This document shows positions 1 through 6,049 of a stretch of DNA of 15,928 nucleotides, in pieces (position 1 is the first letter of the stretch; every line of letters starts with the position of its first letter). Both the position numbers and the translations under genes were made by a program. This DNA comes from Bacteroidota bacterium (GTDB lineage Bacteria; Bacteroidota; Bacteroidia; Bacteroidales; PUMT01): contig PXAP01000269.1 of the NCBI GenBank assembly GCA_003567115.1, forward strand, positions 1 through 15,928, in the 5' to 3' direction. The notes beneath the pieces were generated by a model. It worked only from the letters and a program-made list of their open reading frames with translations, did no database searches and was not told the origin of the DNA.

Positions 1-531
1 CAGGCGATAGATGAAGATACCCTGTATGACCTTTTACACTCACTCTATGCCTGTCCGCATGGTGTCATTTCCTGGAGCTCCTGTATAAAAGATCTGGTTG
101 AAACATCCACTAATCTTGCCTCTGTTAAGTTTAACGACAACATGATAACAATTGCAACCAGTCAGCGCTCCTCCTCTGATTCGGCAAAAGATGATGTTGC
201 TGCTATGGTTGAAAGTGTTTTCCGGCTGGCAAACGCCAATGTGAAAAAAACGGGTAAATATCCGGGATGGAAACCAAACCATGATTCCCGGATTCTCCGG
301 ATAAGCGAATCAGCCTATAAAAGGCTTTTTAATCAGGCCCCTCTGGTCCGTGCCATTCATGCCGGACTGGAGTGTGGTTTATTCCTTGAAAAATATCCGG
401 ATCTGGATATGATATCATTCGGGCCTACCATAAAGGGAGCCCATTCGCCTGATGAAAAGCTTCATATCGGCTCCGTACAAAAATTCTGGGACCTGCTTAC
501 GGAAGTACTTAAAGATATCCCTGAAAAGTAA
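1..531 (+). CDS. pepD: Aminoacyl-histidine dipeptidase (PepD-like, M20C), 3' part
   Basis: The frame is open from the first base and ends at TAA 529-531, so this is the C-terminal 176 residues of a gene that starts upstream of the window. The family (peptidase M20C, cytosol nonspecific dipeptidase) cleaves dipeptides such as Xaa-His with a di-zinc centre in the cytoplasm. Visible family signatures are the CPHGVIS and LVETSTNLASV segments near the start of the fragment (the lid/dimer domain returning to the catalytic domain) and, near the end, GLECGLF followed by DMISFGPTIKGAHSPDE, where the His is a typical zinc ligand of M20 enzymes. Most of the catalytic domain lies outside the window. It converges on the endonuclease IV gene with an 86-base gap that is rich in pyrimidines. 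I am confident of the family. Confidence 0.9.
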   Translation, partial: QAIDEDTLYDLLHSLYACPHGVISWSSCIKDLVETSTNLASVKFNDNMITIATSQRSSSDSAKDDVAAMVESVFRLANANVKKTGKYPGWKPNHDSRILRISESAYKRLFNQAPLVRAIHAGLECGLFLEKYPDLDMISFGPTIKGAHSPDEKLHIGSVQKFWDLLTEVLKDIPEK

Positions 532-617
532 AGCGGTAAACAGGCTCCCTTTTCCCTTTCCGCCTTTCCCTTACCTGCCCTGTATATCCTTAACCTGGTA
601 TGGCCGGTCCCGGAATG

Positions 618-1466
618 TTATAATTCCCTGATGGCCCCGTACAGAAAAGCTATCTCCTCTTTCCATTTGGTTTGGTCGGGGGTTTCAAGTATTATGGGTA
701 TACCGTCAAAACGGACATCATTCATCAGCCTGACAAAAACATCCTCACCCAGGGTCCCCTTACCAATCAGTTCGTGCCTGTCGACTCTGCTGCCCGGCTC
801 TTTTTTTGAATCGTTGATATGCATTCCCTTAAGATAACTGAAGCCAATGATCCTGTCAAATTCAACAAAAGTATTTTCATATCCGGCCTCACTTTTAATA
901 TCATATCCTGCAGAATAAGCATGGGCGGTGTCAATGCATACTCCTGCCCTCTCCTTATCCTCGATATAATCGATAATGAACCTGATCTGCTCAAAATTAT
1001 ATCCAAGATTGGTTCCCTGTCCAGCGGTATTTTCAATAACCGCCATCACTCCCCTCGATTTTCCGAGGGCAATATTAACTGACTCTGCTATAGTTTTCAG
1101 GCAGGTTTCTTCATCCGTAAGTTTAAGATGGCTTCCCGGGTGAAAATTCAGCCGGTCCAGTCCAAGTGCCTCACATCTTTGCATCTCATCGATGAATGCT
1201 TTCCTGGATTTATTAAGCGCTGCATTATCAGGGTGCCCCAGGTTTATCAGGTAGCTGTCGTGCGGCAGTATCTGAAAAGGTTTATAACCATATTTCTCAC
1301 AATTCTTCCTGAAAGCAAGGATTTCGTCTTTCTCAAGTGGTTTTGCCACCCATTGTCTCTGGTTCTTGGTAAAAACTCCAAATGCCTTTGCCCCTATTGC
1401 ATTTGCATTAACAGGAGCATTCTGAATACCTCCTGCGGCACTTACATGGGCACCTATGTACTTCAT
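618..1466 (-). CDS. nfo: Endonuclease IV (AP endonuclease)
   Basis: This 282-residue protein is full length for Nfo and closely resembles the E. coli enzyme from its first residues (MKYIGAHVSAAGG). It cuts DNA 5' of abasic sites in base excision repair, using three zinc ions held in a TIM barrel. The ligand-bearing motifs are all present in order: LPHDSYLINLG, NFHPGSH, VIENTAGQGTNLG, CIDTAHAYSAGYD, GMHINDSK, SRVDRHELIGKG and ILETP. No residue expected in the active site appears to be missing. It lies 79 bases downstream of the permease gene on the same strand, so co-transcription is possible, but I see no functional link. The ATG start is supported by the strict N-terminal match. No Shine-Dalgarno sequence is visible, as usual in Bacteroidota. 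Confidence 0.97.
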   Translation of the reverse strand: MKYIGAHVSAAGGIQNAPVNANAIGAKAFGVFTKNQRQWVAKPLEKDEILAFRKNCEKYGYKPFQILPHDSYLINLGHPDNAALNKSRKAFIDEMQRCEALGLDRLNFHPGSHLKLTDEETCLKTIAESVNIALGKSRGVMAVIENTAGQGTNLGYNFEQIRFIIDYIEDKERAGVCIDTAHAYSAGYDIKSEAGYENTFVEFDRIIGFSYLKGMHINDSKKEPGSRVDRHELIGKGTLGEDVFVRLMNDVRFDGIPIILETPDQTKWKEEIAFLYGAIREL

Positions 1467-1545
1467 CTCAATTCTATTATCAGAAAATTATTCGTGCAAA
1501 TATCTTTCAATCATTTATTTGCAAGTTATATTTACGAATTTCGCT

Positions 1546-3381
1546 TTATTCGGAAAACCTTTCCCGGTGAGATAAAGTTAACATATTTTTTAACTGAACA
1601 TGATCTTCAACACTCAGCCACTTTTCTTTAAATTCTTTACTCTCAACCACCGAAGCTAAACAATCAAGTGCCTCAAACTGCGGTATTCTTTTATCCTTCG
1701 TGCCGCCCAAAAGAAACAGGGCTTTAATATCATTCTTGTTTTTAGTAAATCTGATTCCGTTTTTACTTCTTATAATTTTCAGAATCATTTTATCCTTTCC
1801 GTCAATTATAATATGATGAATTGCGGAAAAATCCGTAACACAAATATTGGATTCTTTTCCTCTGGTCAAAAACCGGGATATTAATTCATCCCCGGTCATA
1901 TCTGCTTCATCCGATATTTTCCCTGCCATCTTTTTAATAACGTTTTCAATAGTTTCCGGTCCTTCTATATCGGTAATTTCAGCATCCTTAATCAAATCAT
2001 CAAAAAAATCCTGTTCAAGACCTTCCCGGTCAATGATCACTTCCCGTAACTCGTCTTCAAGAATATCTTCGGTTAATTCACGGGCAGTAACTCTTTCCAG
2101 CAAATGCAACAATGCGTATTCCTTTTTTTCTCTCTTTCGGCCGTAAAAAATATAAAAACCAAATCCGACCAATAAAAGACCAAGAGTTATTTCAATCGCC
2201 TCTGCACCAAGATCAATAATAAGAAAAATAAAGAGGATAATACTTAATATCTGTAGAAATGGATAGAAAGGTGTTTTAAAAGTCGGTTGATAATTTACCA
2301 TCTTGCTTTCCCTTAAGATAATGACTGCTATATTGGTCAGTACATAAAGAGCTAAAATAACAGTCGAAGCAGCTTTTACAAGTATCTCAAGGGGCAGCAA
2401 TAACGAAAGGAAAATGATGATTCCTGTTATAATAATAGCGACGGTTGGAGTCCCAAACCTCTTATTAATTGATGAGAGCTTGCGGGGTATCAACTGATCC
2501 CGGCCTAAAGCCAGTGGATAGCGTGCAGCTGCCATTATACCGGCATTGGCAGTGGAGATGAATGCAAGCAGGGAAGCTGCGGTAATAATTACATATCCCA
2601 TGGTTCCCATAAACAAGTGCGCGGAGTCAGCTACAGGGGTCATGGAGCCTCTGAACTTTTCGGGATCCAGAGTGCCGGTTATGACAAATGTAACCAGTGA
2701 ATATACAATTGAAACAACAACAATTGAAGAAATCATGCCAAAGGGCATATTTCTTTTTGGATTTATTACTTCCTCGGAAACATTGGATACCTGTATTAAT
2801 CCTCCGAAAGTAACAAAAACAAATGCGGTGCCAACAAATATACTGTTGATTCCATTATCCAGAAATGGAGTGAAGCGGCCAGGTTCTATTTCCGGAATAC
2901 CAAAAGCAATAAAAATTAGTAGCAGAGTTAGCAGACTTATTACAAGTGTACTCTGAAATGCAGTTGCTTTTTTGACTCCGGTAATATTCAGTAAAACGAA
3001 GATAAAACAAAAAATCAGGCCGGTTGTAATGTGGTTTATCCCGGTATATGAATAAGCAACTTCTGCTATACCGAAAATTGCAAATGCACTTTTAAGAAGA
3101 ATGGCGGCCCATGCAAGAAAGCCGGTAAGTGTGCCAGTGAGGGGACCAAAAGTTTTGTTTATGAAGAAATAAGCACCGCCGGATTTTGGCATTGCCGTAG
3201 ATAATTCAATAACACTCAATATCCCCAACATTCCAAGAATTCCGGCCAGGAAATAAGAAACAAAGACTGCCGGACCGGCTATATCAAACGCCAAACCGGG
3301 TAAAATAAATATTCCCGAACTGATCATTGCTCCTGCCGCTATACTGAACACACCAAAAAATTTAATTTCTTTTTTTAACAT
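1546..3381 (-). CDS. APC-family amino-acid permease with C-terminal PTS-EIIA-like domain
   Basis: This is a 611-residue membrane protein. Residues about 1-405 are an APC-superfamily transporter of about twelve helices, opening with the signature SIAAGAMISSGIFILPG (helix 1, substrate-binding break), followed by a run of hydrophobic segments with GGAYFF and TFGGLIQVSNVSEEV. A charged stretch (YGRKREKKEYALLHLLERV) leads into a cytoplasmic region of about 190 residues resembling the EIIA/PtsN-type domain found fused to some APC permeases. The histidine in AIHHIII (about residue 523) sits where the phospho-accepting AIPH histidine of EIIA domains lies, followed by FLLGGTKDKR and EKWL as expected. 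The substrate cannot be read from sequence; amino acids are likely. The EIIA-like part suggests control by phosphorylation or protein contact (inference). The start MLKKEIKFFG is close to the first helix and fits. Confidence 0.88.
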   Translation of the reverse strand: MLKKEIKFFGVFSIAAGAMISSGIFILPGLAFDIAGPAVFVSYFLAGILGMLGILSVIELSTAMPKSGGAYFFINKTFGPLTGTLTGFLAWAAILLKSAFAIFGIAEVAYSYTGINHITTGLIFCFIFVLLNITGVKKATAFQSTLVISLLTLLLIFIAFGIPEIEPGRFTPFLDNGINSIFVGTAFVFVTFGGLIQVSNVSEEVINPKRNMPFGMISSIVVVSIVYSLVTFVITGTLDPEKFRGSMTPVADSAHLFMGTMGYVIITAASLLAFISTANAGIMAAARYPLALGRDQLIPRKLSSINKRFGTPTVAIIITGIIIFLSLLLPLEILVKAASTVILALYVLTNIAVIILRESKMVNYQPTFKTPFYPFLQILSIILFIFLIIDLGAEAIEITLGLLLVGFGFYIFYGRKREKKEYALLHLLERVTARELTEDILEDELREVIIDREGLEQDFFDDLIKDAEITDIEGPETIENVIKKMAGKISDEADMTGDELISRFLTRGKESNICVTDFSAIHHIIIDGKDKMILKIIRSKNGIRFTKNKNDIKALFLLGGTKDKRIPQFEALDCLASVVESKEFKEKWLSVEDHVQLKNMLTLSHRERFSE

Positions 3382-3830
3382 TCGGACATTTATATAAGAT
3401 CACATTATTGATATATGCAGCAGAAAATATAACATTAATAAGTCTTTCAAATTTCATAATCAGAAATCCATCAAAACAGCAAATACCAATCCAAAAATTA
3501 TTCTACTGTTTTTTAGAAACTCGGTCGGTCATAATCAATTTAACACCGATAACCGGAAACATCAGGTTCACAGGAGAACATTACATATTTGCAGCCAACC
3601 AAATGATTTAATTATTTGGTAGCAAGGCTTAGTAGAAGCTTTTTCTAATGTGCAATTTTATTCCCATCTTTACATAAAGGCAACGTATTTTTTGAAACAA
3701 CTATCCGGTAAGGCCGGAGATATAAAAACAGTACTGCGTGATTTTTTAATGTAAAAGAAATGTAAGCTGCAAGGCAGTGTTCTGGTTCAAATCCGGAATC
3801 CCTTACATCTAAAACAAAAAAACCGGCCAG
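3382..3830. other. Intergenic region between divergent genes
   Basis: This stretch of 449 bases separates the permease (minus) from the epimerase-like gene (plus). Short open frames exist on both strands, but they have no protein-like composition and I do not accept them. The only structure I see is the tRNA-like three-way fold near its right end, listed separately. No repeat, insertion sequence or clear TAnnTTTG promoter was found. Confidence 0.6.
3760..3808 (+). other. tRNA-like three-way RNA fold (T-arm mimic)
   Basis: A 7-bp closing stem (ATGTAAG 3760-3766 with CTTACAT 3802-3808) encloses two hairpins: CTGC-AAG-GCAG (3767-3777) and TCTGG-TTCAAAT-CCGGA (3781-3797). The second has the stem length, seven-base loop and TTCAAAT sequence of a tRNA T-arm. 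No D-arm or anticodon arm can be built, and the T-arm does not abut the closing stem as in a real tRNA. It ends 22 bases before the epimerase-like start codon. It may be a tRNA remnant, a leader structure or chance. Confidence 0.3.
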
Positions 3831-4757
3831 ATGCAACCATCAAATAAAATATTGATCACCGGAGGAACAGGATTAATCGGACAGGAACTCAGCAGAAAAC
3901 TCTTGCATAAAGGTTATGAAGTGTCTGTTTTAAGCCGTAATAAGAAAACGGATGCCGGCATAAAAACCTACCATTGGGATCTTTTAAATAATGAAATTGA
4001 GAAAGAAGCAATTGAAACTGCTGATTATATCATTCATTTAGCAGGAGCAAATATCGCAGATAAAAGATGGACTGAAAAAAGAAAGCAGGTGATAGTTGAC
4101 AGCAGGGTTAAAACAGCAGAATTGCTGTACAATAAAGTAAAGAAGTCCAAAAGCAGGCCCAAGGCATTTATATCTGCATCAGCAGTTAATTACTACGGGA
4201 CACTGACATCGGACAGGATTTTCAATGAAGAGGATCCTCCTGCCGGTGATTTTCTGGGTGAAACCTGCAGAAAATGGGAACAAGCGGCAAAAAGGTTTGA
4301 GGAATCGGGAGTAAGAACAGTAATTATCAGGACGGGCATTGTCCTTTCGGGCAAAGGAGGTGCACTGGCAAAAATGCTGAAGCCCGTAAGGTTAGGATTG
4401 GGCGCTCCCATAGGCAGCGGCAGGCAGTACATGCCCTGGATACATATAGACGATTTGTGCAATATCTACATTAAAGCAATTGAGGATAAAAAAATGAAAG
4501 GCGCTTTTAATGCTGTGGCCCCGGAACATACAACAAACAAGGAGTTTATGAAGACACTTGCCCGGGTGCATAATAAACCTTTCCTGGCTCCGAATGTGCC
4601 GGCAGCTGTTATGAAAATATTGCTTGGAGAAATGGCCGGCCTGCTTTTGAAGGGAAGCAGGATATCATCACATAAAATCAGATCAGCAGGATATAAATTC
4701 CTTTATCCCGGTCTTGAAAGTGCACTTGCCCAACAGACTGAAAAAAACATTATGTAA
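3831..4757 (+). CDS. TIGR01777-family epimerase-like protein (SDR fold)
   Basis: This 308-residue protein is full length for the TIGR01777 family (YfcH-like, NAD(P)-dependent epimerase/dehydratase superfamily with a C-terminal DUF1731-type region). The N-terminus carries the Rossmann dinucleotide motif ITGGTGLIGQ with the glycines at residues 11, 12, 14 and 17. Other family marks are HLAGANIADKRWTEKRK, FISASAVNYYG with the catalytic-type Tyr, the GEDPPA-like segment NEEDPPAGDFLGETCRKWE, VIIRTGIVLS and MPWIHIDDL. The C-terminal part has the family pattern ending in GYKFLYPGLESAL. The substrate of this family is unknown, so only an oxidoreductase/epimerase fold can be claimed. It is followed by a 68-base gap holding the promoter of the metal locus, so it probably belongs to a separate transcript. 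Confidence 0.9.
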   Translation: MQPSNKILITGGTGLIGQELSRKLLHKGYEVSVLSRNKKTDAGIKTYHWDLLNNEIEKEAIETADYIIHLAGANIADKRWTEKRKQVIVDSRVKTAELLYNKVKKSKSRPKAFISASAVNYYGTLTSDRIFNEEDPPAGDFLGETCRKWEQAAKRFEESGVRTVIIRTGIVLSGKGGALAKMLKPVRLGLGAPIGSGRQYMPWIHIDDLCNIYIKAIEDKKMKGAFNAVAPEHTTNKEFMKTLARVHNKPFLAPNVPAAVMKILLGEMAGLLLKGSRISSHKIRSAGYKFLYPGLESALAQQTEKNIM

Positions 4758-4758
4758 A

Positions 4759-4790
4759 TTGAACTTTTTGCATGAAAATTCATAAGTTTG
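4759..4790 (+). promoter_or_regulatory. Bacteroidota-type promoter of the HMA2/P1B locus
   Basis: TTG at 4759-4761 is followed after 21 bases by TAAGTTTG at 4783-4790, a full match to the Bacteroidota -7 consensus TAnnTTTG. Transcription would begin about 30 bases before the ATG at 4826. This is the best promoter match in the window. Confidence 0.6.
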
Positions 4791-4808
4791 GTATGAATTG
4801 ATAATTCA
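4772..4808. promoter_or_regulatory. Paired palindromes, Fur-family-like operator
   Basis: Two inverted repeats flank the -7 element. ATGAA-AA-TTCAT (4772-4783) lies in the promoter spacer. TGAATTGATAATTCA (4794-4808) lies at or just after the start point. The second is a 15-mer of 7-1-7 layout with TGA and TCA ends, the geometry of Fur/Zur/PerR boxes. Both share TGAA/TTCA half-sites. A repressor bound here would block the promoter (inference). Confidence 0.4.
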
Positions 4809-4825
4809 GAATTAAACTGAACTAT

Positions 4826-5371
4826 ATGCATATTTTAACAGGAATGATATTGTCAAGTATTTTAACCCGGCAAAAAAAGAAAAATGCATTCAGGGGTTTC
4901 AGAAATATTGTTGAGATCAGGCACACCATACCCGGAAGAGTAAGATTTTATATACCTTCATTAAAAAACAATACCGAAGCAGGTCGAAACCTTGAGCAAC
5001 AATTAATAAAGGCGGAACCGGTAAAACAAATCAGGATCAACCCCGTTGCCGGAACTTTGCTGATCATTTTTAATCCTAATCAAATTGAGATAACCACCCT
5101 TACAGGAGTAATTGTCAAACTGCTCGGTCTTGAAAAAGAGCTAGAAAAAAAACAACCTTCCCTGTTGGGAAAAGAGATCTTCGAGATAGTGAAATCTGCA
5201 AATACTTCACTGTATGAAAGGTCTGATGGTTTGCTTGATTTGAACAGCCTGATTACTTTTTCCTTTTTATCACTTGGTGTTTATTCATTGTTAAGAAGTC
5301 CGAAAGTATTACCTGCCGGTCTAAGTCTCTTATACTGGGCGTATAATAATTCAATGAAAAATATCGAATAG
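4826..5371 (+). CDS. HMA2-domain protein with C-terminal membrane hairpin
   Basis: This 181-residue protein is the first gene of the metal locus. A short hydrophobic N-terminus and a basic patch (RQKKK, residues 15-19) precede an HMA2-like ferredoxin-fold domain at about residues 27-90. That domain starts with VEIRHTIPGRVRF (His33, Pro36, Gly37, Arg38) and ends with the strand TLLIIFNP. The CxxC metal-binding pair of ordinary HMA domains is absent. A charged linker is followed by two close hydrophobic segments (about residues 139-175, LITFSFLSLGVYSLL and VLPAGLSLLYWAY), so the protein is probably anchored in the inner or an organelle membrane. It has its own promoter and is separated from the next gene by 273 bases. 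Related proteins occur beside P1B ATPases in ferrosome-type clusters (recalled). The exact role is unknown. Confidence 0.75.
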   Translation: MHILTGMILSSILTRQKKKNAFRGFRNIVEIRHTIPGRVRFYIPSLKNNTEAGRNLEQQLIKAEPVKQIRINPVAGTLLIIFNPNQIEITTLTGVIVKLLGLEKELEKKQPSLLGKEIFEIVKSANTSLYERSDGLLDLNSLITFSFLSLGVYSLLRSPKVLPAGLSLLYWAYNNSMKNIE

Positions 5372-5473
5372 CCCTGGAACATAATTAGTTCAAAACCTTT
5401 ACCCGGAGAGATATTATAAGTCATTCCTGAAAATATATAAGATAATTCCTCACACGTTTTACTGTATGGTTCC

Positions 5474-5491
5474 ACCTTTATAAATAAAGGT
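5474..5491. promoter_or_regulatory. Perfect 18-bp palindrome
   Basis: ACCTTTAT-AA-ATAAAGGT has two perfect 8-base arms around AA. It lies in the gap between the first and second HMA2 genes. The size and symmetry fit a dimeric regulator site. A weak attenuator hairpin is the alternative, since CAATTTTCC follows. Confidence 0.4.
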
Positions 5492-5508
5492 CAATTTTCC
5501 ATGTTGAA

Positions 5509-5533
5509 TATACTCAACAAAGCAGTGAGTATA
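5509..5533. promoter_or_regulatory. 25-bp inverted repeat
   Basis: TATACTCA (5509-5516) and TGAGTATA (5526-5533) are perfect 8-base arms around a 9-base spacer. A second short repeat, GTTGA/TCAAC, is nested over its left arm (5503-5518). It lies 18 bases after the 18-bp palindrome and about 60 bases before a TAnnTTTG element, so it could be an operator or an RNA hairpin. Confidence 0.3.
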
Positions 5534-5594
5534 ATATGGACAATATGAAAAAATTTATATGAATAATACTTACTGCATTTGCTCTAACTTTATT

Positions 5595-5602
5595 TAAATT
5601 TG
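5595..5602 (+). promoter_or_regulatory. Candidate -7 element for the second HMA2 gene
   Basis: TAAATTTG matches TAnnTTTG exactly and lies 42 bases before the ATG at 5645. No TTG is found at the usual 19-21-base distance upstream (the nearest is 13 bases away), so support is partial. Confidence 0.3.
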
Positions 5603-5644
5603 CATATAACTTGAAAGAGAAAAACATTCCCAAATCATTTGATT

Positions 5645-6049
5645 ATGATAAACCGTTTAATAAGAAATGTTATTATGGGGCTTACCAGGGTGCATGTGGT
5701 GCATAGCACTCCCGGCAGACTGGGATTGAGAATTGATGGGCTTGAAAAAATAAAATATTTCTTTAACGATAATGAGGATATAACTCTGAATCTGGACTTT
5801 TACAAACTTAAGGGAATCAATAATATTGAATTCAACCCACATACATCAAAAGTCTTAATCGAATATGACCCCGCAATACTTCGTGAAAAACAGATAATTG
5901 ATTCGGCAAAGCGTTTGCAGGAACTCATAATGCATAAATTAATCGAAGGTAAGCGAAAATTAACCCGGCAACTCATTGATGATATTGGAGCCGCATTAAA
6001 AAAAGAAGGATATGAGATGGAGAAATCCAACCGGGGGACCTCTGCTTAA
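5645..6049 (+). CDS. Small HMA2-like domain protein
   Basis: This 134-residue protein appears to consist of a single HMA2-like domain with a short basic N-terminal helix (INRLIRNVIMGL) and a charged C-terminal helix. The domain opens with VHVVHSTPGRLGL (His20, Pro23, Gly24, Arg25) and closes with KVLIEYDPA, matching the pattern of the other three HMA2 modules in the locus. There are no cysteines and no clear membrane segment, so it is probably soluble or peripheral. I chose ATG 5645; a TTG at 5639 in the same frame is possible. The 3' end overlaps the possible ATPase start at 6012 by 38 bases, which points to translational coupling. It is a likely accessory or scaffold partner of the ATPase (inference). 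Confidence 0.65.
   Translation: MINRLIRNVIMGLTRVHVVHSTPGRLGLRIDGLEKIKYFFNDNEDITLNLDFYKLKGINNIEFNPHTSKVLIEYDPAILREKQIIDSAKRLQELIMHKLIEGKRKLTRQLIDDIGAALKKEGYEMEKSNRGTSA

Noticed and set aside
541..575. Pyrimidine-rich tract between convergent genes
   Set aside because: It has no pairing partner, repeat unit or regulator-like symmetry. It probably only marks the junction.
3408..3611. Open frame of 67 codons on the plus strand
   Set aside because: Composition is that of translated AT-rich non-coding DNA. It has no family resemblance, no promoter and no ribosome-binding site.
3706..3805. Complete tRNA gene ending with the T-arm at 3781-3797
   Set aside because: Only four pairs of an acceptor stem can be formed, and no D-arm or anticodon arm is found.
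3645..3836. Open frame of 63 codons on the minus strand
   Set aside because: It runs through the tRNA-like fold and into the next gene's start. The SGFEPE reading is typical of translated antisense T-arm sequence.
5545..5640. Possible small membrane peptide beginning MKKFI with an in-frame TGA
   Set aside because: The TGA comes after five codons, and reading through it needs an unsupported recoding event. The hydrophobic reading is easily produced by AT-rich DNA.
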